Of a stretch of DNA of 64,000 nt, positions 39,308 to 47,522 are shown piece by piece. Origin of the DNA: Celeribacter baekdonensis (GTDB lineage Bacteria > Pseudomonadota > Alphaproteobacteria > Rhodobacterales > Rhodobacteraceae); the NCBI RefSeq assembly GCF_900102315.1, contig NZ_FNBL01000007.1:164999-228998 (forward strand), written 5' to 3'. Both the position numbers and the translations under genes were made by a program. Under the pieces are notes generated by a model that had not been told where the DNA came from, did no database searches, and was given only the letters and a program-made list of their open reading frames with translations. Each line of letters opens with the position of its first letter. The stretch's first letter is position 1.

Positions 39308-40366
39308 CTAGCCCTCCAGCCCAAGCATGCGTCGATTGGCGACCGCGTCACTGCCCGTGGCCGCGAAATCGTCGAAGGCCTGTTCCGTCACGCGGATGAT
39401 GTGATCCTTGACGAACTGTGCCCCTTCGCGGGCACCGTCCTCTGGGTGCTTCAACGCGCATTCCCATTCAACCACCGCCCAACCATCGAAACCCATGGCG
39501 GTGAGTTTGGAAAAGATCGCCTTGAAATCCACCTGACCGTCGCCGGGGCTGCGAAAGCGGCCCGCGCGGTCAACCCAAGGCTGAAAGCCGCCATAGACCC
39601 CCTGCCGACCAGTGGGACGAAACTCGGCATCCTTGACGTGAAACATGCCGATGCGTTCGGCGTAAATGTCGAGGTGATCGAGATAATCGAGCTGTTGCAG
39701 GACATAATGGCTTGGATCGTAGAGCATCATGGCTGCCGGGTGCTGATCGACACGATCAAGGAACATCTCAAAGCTCACCCCGTCGTGCAGATCCTCGCCG
39801 GGGTGGATCTCAAAACAAATCTTCACGCCCTTCTCCGCGGCATGGTCCAGCAACGGGCGCCAGCGCGCAGCGAGTTCGTCAAAGGCGGCCTCCACCAGTC
39901 CCGCGGGCCTTTGCGGCCAAGGATAGAGATAGGGCCATGCGAGTGCGCCGGAAAACGCCGCCATCCGGTCGAGCCCGAGATTGGCACTGGCGTCGATGGT
40001 CTGCCGCACCTGCTCGACGGCCCAGACCTGCCGCGCCTTTGGATCGCCGCGCACCGCCTTGGGGGCGAAGCCGTCGAAGGCCAGATCATAGGCCGGGTGC
40101 ACCGCCACAAGTTGCCCTTGGATATGGGCCGAAAGCTCGGTGATCTCGACCCCCGCCTCGGCGGCAGTGCCACGCAGCGTGTCGCAATAGTCGCGCGAAC
40201 CCGCAGCCTGCGCGAGATCCATCAGCCGCGTCTCGACAGTGGGAAGTTGCACACCCAAATAGCCACAGTCCGCCGCCCAACGGGTGATCGCCTCAAGGCT
40301 GTCGAACGGCGCGTCGCTGCCAACGAATTGCGCCAGAAAAAGACCGGGGCCCTTCATGGTTTGCAT
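39308..40366 (-). CDS. Cytoplasmic sugar phosphate isomerase/epimerase family protein (TIM barrel)
   Basis: This 352-residue TIM-barrel protein (PF01261) lacks a signal peptide, unlike the two other isomerases in the regulon. Key segments: GYLGVQLPTVE near residue 42, SAHIQGQLVAVHPAYD near 85, KICFEIHPGEDLHDG near 185 (metal Glu/His), MLYDPSHYVLQQ near 215, GMFHVKDAEF near 243 and VVEWECALKHPEDG with the last Glu. First gene of the ABC operon. Starts at 40366 or 40357 (GGGAGGAG upstream fits both). Probably epimerises the imported keto-sugar. Confidence 0.82.
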   Translation of the reverse strand: MQTMKGPGLFLAQFVGSDAPFDSLEAITRWAADCGYLGVQLPTVETRLMDLAQAAGSRDYCDTLRGTAAEAGVEITELSAHIQGQLVAVHPAYDLAFDGFAPKAVRGDPKARQVWAVEQVRQTIDASANLGLDRMAAFSGALAWPYLYPWPQRPAGLVEAAFDELAARWRPLLDHAAEKGVKICFEIHPGEDLHDGVSFEMFLDRVDQHPAAMMLYDPSHYVLQQLDYLDHLDIYAERIGMFHVKDAEFRPTGRQGVYGGFQPWVDRAGRFRSPGDGQVDFKAIFSKLTAMGFDGWAVVEWECALKHPEDGAREGAQFVKDHIIRVTEQAFDDFAATGSDAVANRRMLGLEG

Positions 40367-40403
40367 CTCTCCTCCCTCTGCCAATCAATGCGCGTCGTCG
40401 CAA

Positions 40404-40417
40404 TGTAATCGGTTTCA
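40404..40417. promoter_or_regulatory. LacI-type operator in the divergent promoter region
   Basis: TGTAATCGGTTTCA fits TGNAANCGNTTNCA exactly and matches the reverse complement of the site at 34618-34631. It lies 37 bases upstream of the ABC-operon start and 97 bases upstream of the regulator's GTG, so it may control both. Confidence 0.85.
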
Positions 40418-40514
40418 TGAACGTGGCACAGGATGAAAAGGTTTTCAACACCTGTTTTCCACCGTATCGTCTTTTCCACCCGTATCGTCGTCCACCAATC
40501 GCAAGGAACCGCCC

Positions 40515-41525
40515 GTGACTGACCCCACCAACCCACCCAAAATCCGTGATGTCGCTCGATTGGCAGGGGTCTCGGTCGCCACGGTCAGCCGCGCCCTGTC
40601 GAATCCCGCCATCGTCTCGGAACAGGCGCGGATTGCAGTGGAAAAGGCCGTCTCGGAAACCGGTTACACGGTGAATCTCATGGCGCGAAACCTGCGCCAA
40701 CAGCAGGTGGGCGCGGTGCTCGCGCTGGTGCCAAACCTCGCCAACCCGTTCTTCTCCGAAATCCTCGCTGGCATCTCGGACACCCTGCGGGCCGAAGGGC
40801 TGAGCTTGCTGGTGCTCGACACCCTGCGGACTGACCCCGACACGCCAAACGGAGGGATTCGGTCCTATCTCAGCCGTTCGCGGGCCGACGGGGTGATCGT
40901 ACTCGACGGCACCCTCGACCCCGCGCTCTTTGCCCATGGCTCCTGCCCGCCTCTGGTGCAGGCCTGTGAATGGATCGAAGGACTGGCGGGGCCAAGGGTG
41001 CTTGCCGACAACGAAACCGGCGCGCGACTGGCGATCGAGCACCTGCTCGGGCTCGGCCACCGCGACATCGTGCACCTGACCGGCCCCACCCAGAACACCC
41101 TGTCGATCTCCCGCGCCGCCGGGGTTGACGCCGCGCTTGCCGCCGCGGGGTTGCCGCCTGCCCACCGCCTTGAGGGTGCCTTCACCCTCAGTTCGGGACG
41201 CGCCGCCGCTGAGGCTCTGCTGGCGCGCGCACCCCGCCCCACCGCCGTCTTCTGCGACAACGACGAGATGGCTATCGGCCTCATGGCAGGGCTGCGCGCT
41301 GCGGGCTTTGACGTGCCGCGCGACTTCTCGATCGTGGGCTTTGACAACATCGAGATGTCCGCCTACGCCAGCGTGCCCCTCACCACCATCCGACAAAAAC
41401 GCGCCCACCTCGGGCGCTGCGCTGCCGAGAGACTGCTTGCACAACGCACCGCCCCCACCCCGGACGAAACCCTCATCCTCCCCGTCGAACTCGTCATCAG
41501 GGACAGCACCGCGAAAAGGGTCTAA
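40515..41525 (+). CDS. LacI family transcriptional regulator
   Basis: This 336-residue repressor has a LacI helix-turn-helix at residues 9-32 (IRDVARLAGVSVATVSRALS), hinge helix NLMARNLRQQQ, and the periplasmic-binding-protein-like sensor with VLALVPNLANPFFSEILAG, HRDIVHLTGP and FSIVGFDNIEMSAYASVPLTT (two adjoining pieces). Start is GTG with AAGGAA upstream. It is divergent from the ABC operon, with a perfect LacI operator between them and a second one before the GMC operon, so it is the likely regulator of the whole 29.6-40.4 kb block. Confidence 0.92.
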   Translation: MTDPTNPPKIRDVARLAGVSVATVSRALSNPAIVSEQARIAVEKAVSETGYTVNLMARNLRQQQVGAVLALVPNLANPFFSEILAGISDTLRAEGLSLLVLDTLRTDPDTPNGGIRSYLSRSRADGVIVLDGTLDPALFAHGSCPPLVQACEWIEGLAGPRVLADNETGARLAIEHLLGLGHRDIVHLTGPTQNTLSISRAAGVDAALAAAGLPPAHRLEGAFTLSSGRAAAEALLARAPRPTAVFCDNDEMAIGLMAGLRAAGFDVPRDFSIVGFDNIEMSAYASVPLTTIRQKRAHLGRCAAERLLAQRTAPTPDETLILPVELVIRDSTAKRV

Positions 41526-41746
41526 GGCCGCGCCGATCAAGACAGGCGCATGAGAGGCCCCAAGCCGGATGGGAGCACCGACACATTGCGCGGCGGGATC
41601 GAGATGACCCCATGATCCGCAAAGACCAATTCGCCCAGACAGACACCCAAACAGACGCGCCGGCATTCAAGACGTTCACGGCCTCGCAGTAGACCTGCGT
41701 CCGATGAAGGCTCGTCTTCAGGCAACAAAGCGCAGAATGAGCAGAA

Positions 41747-43024
41747 TTAGACGAGGGCCAGCGAGAGGAGCGGCACGAAGGTGACAATTGCCAGAGCGAT
41801 GAACAGCGCCAGCAAAAAGGGCCAGCCGTCGCGCAGGAATTCCCCGAAAGAGGTCTTGGTCAGGTTGCAGACCATCAGCATGACAGTCCCGACCGGCGGC
41901 GTGAGCGTACCGATGGCAAGGTTGAGGATCATCACGATGCCAAAGTGCACCGGGTCGATCCCCAGTTGCGTGACCACCGGCTTGAGCAACGGCACGAGGA
42001 TGATCAAAAGCGCATTGCCTTCGATGAACATGCCCAGAACCAGCAAGACCAAATTGACGAGGGCCAGAAAGAGCCAAGGGTTCTGGGTCAGCGCAATGAT
42101 CCACTCGGCCAACATCACGCCCGCCCGTTCGAGCGAAAAGATCCAGGCAAGAGCCGAGGACATCATGATCACCAAAAGAACGGCGGCTGTCTGCCGCGCG
42201 GTCTGGCTGAAGGCATCGCCCAGATCGCCCAGCTTCATCTCGCGGTAAACGAACAGGCCGATCACGATGGTCACAACCGTGGCCACGGCCCCCGCTTCGG
42301 TCGGGGTGAAGACGCCAAAGCGGATGCCGCCAATGATCAGGACGATCAACACCAAGGCAGGCCAAGCATGGAAAAGCGTACGTCTGGTCTCGCTGACGCT
42401 CGGGCGCTCGGTGCGCGACGGCTTATAGCCGCGCTTTTTGGCAACCAGATAGACCGCCACGAGAAGCAGCGCGGAACAGAGCAGCCCCGGCAGAATACCG
42501 GCCACGAACATCGACCCGATCGAAACATCCGCAACCAGCCCGTAGATGATCAGCGCAATGCCCGGCGGCAGGATCGGCGTGATCAGCGAGGAGGCCGCAG
42601 TGATCGCCGCCGCCGTGCCCCGCGAGTAACCCTGCTTGATCATGTCGGGCACCAGCATCCGGCACATCATGGCCGCATCCGCCAGATTTGAGGCGGACAG
42701 TCCGCCCATCAGCGTCGAGAGCATCACGTTGGTATGACCAAGCCCCCCAATCAGGCGTCCGACCATCAGATCCGCAACCTGAAGCAGACGCGTGGCGATC
42801 CCGGTGGCCCCCAAAAGTGAGCCGAGCAAGATGAAAAACGGAATCGCCAGCAGCGAACTGTTCTGCGTGGGCGCAATCAGGCGCTGCACCGCAATTTGCA
42901 ACGGGATTTGCGCAAAGAAGATAAAGTAGCACAGGACTGCGGCGAACATCGCCAAATAGATCCGCATGTTCAGCGCAAACAACAGGAACATGATTGGAAT
43001 AATGATGAACCATTCCATGGGCAT
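41747..43024 (-). CDS. dctM: TRAP transporter large permease (DctM)
   Basis: This 425-residue membrane protein of the DctM/YiaN family has about a dozen hydrophobic segments. Recognisable blocks are PFFILLGSLLGATGIATRLL near residue 60, ITPILPPGIALIIYGLVADVSIGSMF (two pieces) near 150, FTPTEAGAVATV near 225 and ALLIILVPLLKPV near 335. It forms the sodium-driven channel with DctQ. Four-base gap after dctQ. It ends the operon GntR-dctP-dctQ-dctM. Confidence 0.93.
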   Translation of the reverse strand: MPMEWFIIIPIMFLLFALNMRIYLAMFAAVLCYFIFFAQIPLQIAVQRLIAPTQNSSLLAIPFFILLGSLLGATGIATRLLQVADLMVGRLIGGLGHTNVMLSTLMGGLSASNLADAAMMCRMLVPDMIKQGYSRGTAAAITAASSLITPILPPGIALIIYGLVADVSIGSMFVAGILPGLLCSALLLVAVYLVAKKRGYKPSRTERPSVSETRRTLFHAWPALVLIVLIIGGIRFGVFTPTEAGAVATVVTIVIGLFVYREMKLGDLGDAFSQTARQTAAVLLVIMMSSALAWIFSLERAGVMLAEWIIALTQNPWLFLALVNLVLLVLGMFIEGNALLIILVPLLKPVVTQLGIDPVHFGIVMILNLAIGTLTPPVGTVMLMVCNLTKTSFGEFLRDGWPFLLALFIALAIVTFVPLLSLALV

Positions 43025-43028
43025 ATCC

Positions 43029-43499
43029 TTAATTTTGCAGATCTGTGGATGGTTCGCGCAAACCGCGGACCAAGCGCACCAAGATTACGCATACGACACC
43101 AAAGGCACCGACGGTGACGGCGATATCCAGCCAGAACCAGGACACCTTGAGGATTGGTGTCTTCTTGAGCGCCGCCTTTTGGGCAAGCGCGTAACCGAGC
43201 CAGGCCATCGCGCCCAAAAGCCCAACCGATCCGACAGCCACCAGCGCCTCAAGGGCACGCTGTGCCCGCCGGTTCAAGAGATTGGTGACCACATCAATGT
43301 GAAGGTGGCTTTTCTCGATCTCGCACCCGATGGCCCCAATGAACACAATCCAGATCATCAGAATGCCGGACATCTCTTCGGTCCATTGGATCGGCGTTCC
43401 AAGCAGGTAGCGCGCCAGAACCGCCGCAAAGGTGATGAGCACAAGGGCCAGCACCAAAAGACCGCCCACGGCGTTGAGAGATCGAAAGAACAATTTCAT
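43029..43499 (-). CDS. dctQ: TRAP transporter small permease (DctQ)
   Basis: This 156-residue protein has four membrane helices and the DctQ motif ARYLLGTPIQWTEEMSGILMI near residue 32, followed by GCEIEKSHLHID. The ATG at 43499 with GAAAGG upstream was chosen; the frame extends to 43523 with a TTG. Partner of the adjoining DctM and DctP. Confidence 0.88.
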   Translation of the reverse strand: MKLFFRSLNAVGGLLVLALVLITFAAVLARYLLGTPIQWTEEMSGILMIWIVFIGAIGCEIEKSHLHIDVVTNLLNRRAQRALEALVAVGSVGLLGAMAWLGYALAQKAALKKTPILKVSWFWLDIAVTVGAFGVVCVILVRLVRGLREPSTDLQN

Positions 43500-43575
43500 G
43501 ACAGGCCTTTCAGAGGCAAACAATGAGATGCACGGCGGTTGGAACCACCGTGCACTCCGGGAGGAACCCCGTGGC

Positions 43576-44553
43576 TTATTGGGCCAGTTGGGTCTGGATT
43601 TCCTCGTACAGCCCTTCGGACCATTCGGGGAATTCGCCGTAGACTTTCATTGCGGCGTCCTTGAAAGGTGCCAGATCGGGATAGGTCACATTCACGCCTG
43701 CGGCCTGCATTTCCTCAAGGATTTTCGCATCCTGCTTGGCGGCCAGCTCTTGGCTGTAAAGGCCCGCTTCGCGGCCGGTCTCATGCAGCATCTCGATCAC
43801 ACTGGGATCGAGCGTGTCGAAATAGGCCTGCCCCCCGAGCCAAAGCGAGGTGTTCTGCAAGTAGGAAATCATCGACAGTTCCTTGGCCTGCTCGTGCAGT
43901 TTCTGGCCGTAAAGCACTGGCAGCGGATTTTCCACGCCGTCGATCGTGCCTTGGGTCAGCGCGGGATAGACATCGCCCAGCGGCATGGGCGTGGCCGTGC
44001 CGCCCATCGCCTCGATCGCGCGGATTTGCATGATGTTGTTGGGCGTGCGGATTTTCAGGCCAGCCATATCAGCGGGCGTCTCGATCTTTTTGGTCGCCAG
44101 CAGTTGACGGGTCCCATAAAGGTAGTTCGAGATCACGATGTGGATGCCCTGCTCTTGCAGCTTGGCGTCTTTTTCCTTGAACCAATCGGATTCATAGATT
44201 TTGAACAACTGGGCCGCATCGTCCGTCAGGTAAGGCCCGAACAGGATGCCCAGATCGGCGTCGTAATCGGTCAGAAAACCCACGTCAGCGATGGTGATGA
44301 CGTTCACGCCGAGCATGGCCTGCTCGATCACGTCCTTTTTGGCACCCAACTGCGACGAGGGGTAAAGCTCAAGCTCGACCTCGCCGTTGGAGGCTTCCGC
44401 GACCAGATCGGCCCAGCGATGCATGACCAGATCGGCCGGCTCACCGGGGTTGTTTTCATAGGCAATGCGCACAGTTGTGTCGGCTGCAAAGGCCGGAACT
44501 GCCATCATCAGGGCGGTTGTAGCGCCCAATAGGCTCTTGATCACGTGTTTCAT
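43576..44553 (-). CDS. dctP: TRAP transporter substrate-binding protein (DctP)
   Basis: This 325-residue periplasmic protein has a signal peptide (cleavage after AVPAFA, residue ~23) and the DctP fold: VELELYPSSQLGAKKDVIEQ near residue 57, IRTPNNIMQIRAIEAMGGTATPM near 150 with the carboxylate-binding Arg, and GTIDGVENPL near 178. Length and motifs fit uronate/aldonate-type DctP proteins. The linked uxa genes suggest a hexonate or hexuronate ligand. AGGAGGAAAAG precedes the ATG; a GntR regulator gene lies 37 bases upstream on the same strand. Confidence 0.9.
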   Translation of the reverse strand: MKHVIKSLLGATTALMMAVPAFAADTTVRIAYENNPGEPADLVMHRWADLVAEASNGEVELELYPSSQLGAKKDVIEQAMLGVNVITIADVGFLTDYDADLGILFGPYLTDDAAQLFKIYESDWFKEKDAKLQEQGIHIVISNYLYGTRQLLATKKIETPADMAGLKIRTPNNIMQIRAIEAMGGTATPMPLGDVYPALTQGTIDGVENPLPVLYGQKLHEQAKELSMISYLQNTSLWLGGQAYFDTLDPSVIEMLHETGREAGLYSQELAAKQDAKILEEMQAAGVNVTYPDLAPFKDAAMKVYGEFPEWSEGLYEEIQTQLAQ

Positions 44554-44590
44554 AGGTCTCTTTTCCTCCTTTTAAATTCTTGGGCATCGC

Positions 44591-45310
44591 TCAGTGCTGC
44601 CGCTGCACGGGCCAAAGCGATAGGGCCGCGCCGCCGTCCTCGCGTGCCGACAGCCAGTCGGCCAGAACACCACCCGAATGCTGAAAATGGCGGTTCATCG
44701 CACCGTACAGGGCGATCTCGTCGCGCAGCGCCAGTGCGGCAATGATCTCGGCGTGCTGAGCGCGCGCGGTCTCAGTGTCGTGTTGATGCGACTTGCCCAC
44801 TTCAAGGTAGTACCGCAGCGGCACCGACATCACGCGGTACAGATGGATCAGAACATTGTTGCCCGAGGCCTCGACCAGCCCCAGATGGAAACGATAATCC
44901 GCCTCGGCGGCTTCGGCGGCGGTCAGGGCCGCGACCATCTGGCGATTTGCATCACGCAGCCGGCTCAGGATGTCGTCATTCACATGGCAGACCATCAACG
45001 GCACCGCGCCGGTTTCGCTGATGCGGCGGAAGTTCAACACATCGGTAAACGTGCGCCCCGAGGTATCAAGAAACTGCGTCACTTCGCTGAACATCATGTC
45101 GAAATCGGCGGCCCGCACGCGGGCGCCACGCTTGGTCTTTTCGATCAGCGTTAACGCCTCAAGGTGGATCATGGTCTCGCGGATGGTGTTGCGCGAGACA
45201 TCGAACCGCTCGGCAAGCTCACGCTCGTTCGGAAGCAGATCGCCCGGCCGATACTCGGCGGCAATCTCGCGGCGCAGGATGTCCCGAATTTCTTCAACGG
45301 CTGATGTCAC
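44591..45310 (-). CDS. GntR family regulator, FadR/FCD subfamily
   Basis: This 239-residue protein has an N-terminal winged helix (residues ~5-65: PGDLLPNERELAERFDVSRNTIRETM, in two pieces) and a C-terminal FCD ligand domain with its metal-binding Asp/His pattern (DYRFHLGLVEASGN near residue 136, HAEIIAALALRD near 185). Start is GTG. The palindrome TTGGTTGGACCAA lies 63 bases upstream, and the TRAP genes follow on the same strand, so it probably controls itself and the transporter. Confidence 0.88.
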   Translation of the reverse strand: MTSAVEEIRDILRREIAAEYRPGDLLPNERELAERFDVSRNTIRETMIHLEALTLIEKTKRGARVRAADFDMMFSEVTQFLDTSGRTFTDVLNFRRISETGAVPLMVCHVNDDILSRLRDANRQMVAALTAAEAAEADYRFHLGLVEASGNNVLIHLYRVMSVPLRYYLEVGKSHQHDTETARAQHAEIIAALALRDEIALYGAMNRHFQHSGGVLADWLSAREDGGAALSLWPVQRQH

Positions 45311-45372
45311 TCACCGGCCCTCCCCTTGCCCGTGTTGATAGTCGTTTTTGATAGTCTATTTTGACAATCTAT

Positions 45373-45385
45373 TTGGTTGGACCAA
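45373..45385. promoter_or_regulatory. GntR/FadR-type operator
   Basis: TTGGT-TGG-ACCAA is a perfect palindrome of the TGGTnnnACCA type bound by FCD-GntR repressors. A further ACCAA half-site follows at 45389. It is upstream of the GntR-TRAP operon, between it and the second GntR gene's 3' end. Confidence 0.75.
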
Positions 45386-45457
45386 AGGACCAAACTTTTT
45401 TATGCGCGTCAATCCCCTTTTGGCGCGGGGCGCATAAATCAGCAAAGCGGGGGACAG

Positions 45458-46348
45458 CTATCTGGTCGAGATCGAGGCAACAAGCGTGCGGCGCGCCGTT
45501 TCGAGATGCGTAACAAAAGCCTGCCGTGCCAGAGCCTTATCCCCGACAAGACAGGCCCGAATGATCTGTAGATGCTCGCGCAGAGCCGCGCGATTTCGCA
45601 CCTGTTCGTCGCATTTGTTCCACTGGTAGTGATAGTGGACAATCAGGGAAATCCGTTGGGCAAACTCGTCAAAGAACCGATTCTGTGCCGCCGCAAAGAT
45701 CACCCTATGAAAGGCCGCATCCAGCGCCGGAAACTCGGACATCGCCGCATCCTCGCGCGCCAGAAGCGCGATATGCAGACGCTCCATCTCGGCCATCTGC
45801 CGCAAGATGCCCGCATCCTGCGACGCCAAGAGACGGGCAAAGGCCTCGCCCTCGATCAGCGCTCGCATGTCGGCAAGCTCGGTCGCGAATTGTGCGGTAA
45901 ACCCGTTTAATACCCAGTTTTTATGGGTATTTTTCTCAATCAATCCGTTGGGCTCAAACCGGATCAACAGCTCACGCACCTGCGGCACAGGCACCGACAG
46001 AATGCGGGCCACCTCAACCTCGCGCAGTACGGTGCCCGGCGCAAGATCACTGCGCATGACCCACTCCAAAAACCGCTCTTCTGCAAGGTCAGCAGGGAGA
46101 GTGGCCTCAGGTTTTGGAAAGAAATCAACGGGATCGGGCAGACGCCGCAGGATCTTGTCGCGCCCAAGCCATTCGATCAATCCGATGTCGGCCAGATGCT
46201 TGAGAACAGCGCGCACAGTGGTGCGGCTTGTCTGTAGCAACTCGGCAAGCGCAGCCTCACTGCCCAGCCGATCCCCCGGTTGCAGGGTGGCCAGATGCGC
46301 CAGCGCCGTATTGACGCCCAACTTGAATGTCTGCTGACCGCGCGACAC
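45458..46348 (-). CDS. GntR family regulator with FCD domain
   Basis: This 296-residue protein seems to have two winged-helix parts: an N-terminal one at residues 10-75 (GSEAALAELLQTSRTTVRAVLKHLADIGL, in pieces) and a second at 85-150 (REVEVARILSVPVPQVRELLIRFEPNGLIE, in pieces), then an FCD ligand domain with FHRVIFAAAQNRFF near residue 212 and REHLQIIRACL near 255. Two DNA-binding-like segments are unusual; ordinary FCD regulators have one. GTG start with AGGGG upstream. Divergent from the zinc dehydrogenase gene. Confidence 0.82.
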   Translation of the reverse strand: MSRGQQTFKLGVNTALAHLATLQPGDRLGSEAALAELLQTSRTTVRAVLKHLADIGLIEWLGRDKILRRLPDPVDFFPKPEATLPADLAEERFLEWVMRSDLAPGTVLREVEVARILSVPVPQVRELLIRFEPNGLIEKNTHKNWVLNGFTAQFATELADMRALIEGEAFARLLASQDAGILRQMAEMERLHIALLAREDAAMSEFPALDAAFHRVIFAAAQNRFFDEFAQRISLIVHYHYQWNKCDEQVRNRAALREHLQIIRACLVGDKALARQAFVTHLETARRTLVASISTR

Positions 46349-46432
46349 GTTATCCCCTTCGAGTTGCCTTTATGCTGGTGTAGTCATTTTAGGCCCAGAC
46401 TTTCAATCGGCACTTGGAACTCGCCGCAAAAT

Positions 46433-46452
46433 GTTCTTTATTAGTAAAGAAC
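46433..46452. promoter_or_regulatory. Palindrome in the divergent GntR/dehydrogenase promoter
   Basis: GTTCTTTA-TTAG-TAAAGAAC has perfect 8-bp arms. A second smaller dyad (GCATCG at 46458 / CGATGC at 46474) follows. Both lie between the second GntR gene and the dehydrogenase gene, so they are candidate operators. Confidence 0.5.
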
Positions 46453-46520
46453 CGAATGCATCGAGTCTATGCCCGATGCGCATTCTACGGGACACAAACA
46501 CCCTACGGGAGGACACAAAG

Positions 46521-47522
46521 ATGACGGGTTTCATGAAATCCCTGCAGTGCGATGCGCCGCATAGCCTCACCTTGGTCGAGCGGGCACGCCCGGACGATGT
46601 CCCGGGCCAGGTGCGTTTGCGCATCGCGGCGATTGGCATCTGCGGCACGGATTACCACATCTACGGTGGCAACCAGCCGTTTCTGGAGTATCCGCGCGTC
46701 ATGGGCCACGAACTGTCGGCCTATGCGCTGACCGACAGCACCGATGGCCGGATCACCAAGGGCGATCTGGTCGTGGTAAACCCCTACCTGAGCTGTGGCC
46801 TCTGTCGCGCCTGCACCAACGGCAAACCCAACTGCTGCGAAAACATCGCCGTGCTGGGTGTGCACACTGATGGTGGCATGTGCGAGGAAATTACCGTTCC
46901 CGAAGACAACCTCTACGCGGCCAAGGACCTGACCCCGCAAGCGGCGGCCATGGTCGAATTCCTCGCCATCGGCGCGCATGGCGTGCGCCGCAGCGCCTTG
47001 GTGAGCGGAGGCTCGGCCCTGATCGTGGGCGCAGGCCCCATCGGCGTCGGAGCGGCGCTGTTTGCCCATATCGCAGGGGCGCATGTCACCCTGCGCGACA
47101 CCTCGGCCGACCGTCTGGCTCTCGCCGGAAAGATTGTGCCCGCGGCCTCGGTCGAGCTGGTCAGCGACGCGGGTACGGACGTGTTCGACACCGTGTTCGA
47201 CGCGACCGGCAACATCAACGCGATGAATGCGGGTTTGAACTTTGTGGCGCATGGCGGCGCTTACGTGCTGCTCTCGGTGGTCAAGGGCGATCTGAATTTT
47301 GCCGATCCCGAATTTCATAAACGCGAGACCACGCTGTTTGCCAGCCGCAACGCGCTCAAGGTGGATTTTGAACATGTTATGGACTGCATGGCCAAGGGGC
47401 TTGTGCCTGTCGATGACATCTGCACGCACCGCACCACGCTCGAAGGGGCGCTGAACGATCTACCCAAATGGGCACAGGATCGCGGCACAGTTGTCAAAGC
47501 GCTGATCGAGCTTGCGCAATGA
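46521..47522 (+). CDS. Zinc-dependent alcohol dehydrogenase, L-galactonate/L-gulonate 5-dehydrogenase type (RspB/LgoD-like)
   Basis: This 333-residue medium-chain dehydrogenase has catalytic zinc residues Cys41 (GICGTDYH), His63 and Glu64 (MGHE), and a structural-zinc lobe CGLCRACTNGKPNCC at residues 92-106. The Rossmann motif VGAGPIGVGAAL is near residue 168. RspB/LgoD relatives oxidise L-galactonate or L-gulonate to tagaturonate or fructuronate, which fits the next three genes. ATG at 46521 has GGGAGG upstream. Stop overlaps the next start by ATGA. Exact substrate inferred. Confidence 0.85.
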   Translation: MTGFMKSLQCDAPHSLTLVERARPDDVPGQVRLRIAAIGICGTDYHIYGGNQPFLEYPRVMGHELSAYALTDSTDGRITKGDLVVVNPYLSCGLCRACTNGKPNCCENIAVLGVHTDGGMCEEITVPEDNLYAAKDLTPQAAAMVEFLAIGAHGVRRSALVSGGSALIVGAGPIGVGAALFAHIAGAHVTLRDTSADRLALAGKIVPAASVELVSDAGTDVFDTVFDATGNINAMNAGLNFVAHGGAYVLLSVVKGDLNFADPEFHKRETTLFASRNALKVDFEHVMDCMAKGLVPVDDICTHRTTLEGALNDLPKWAQDRGTVVKALIELAQ

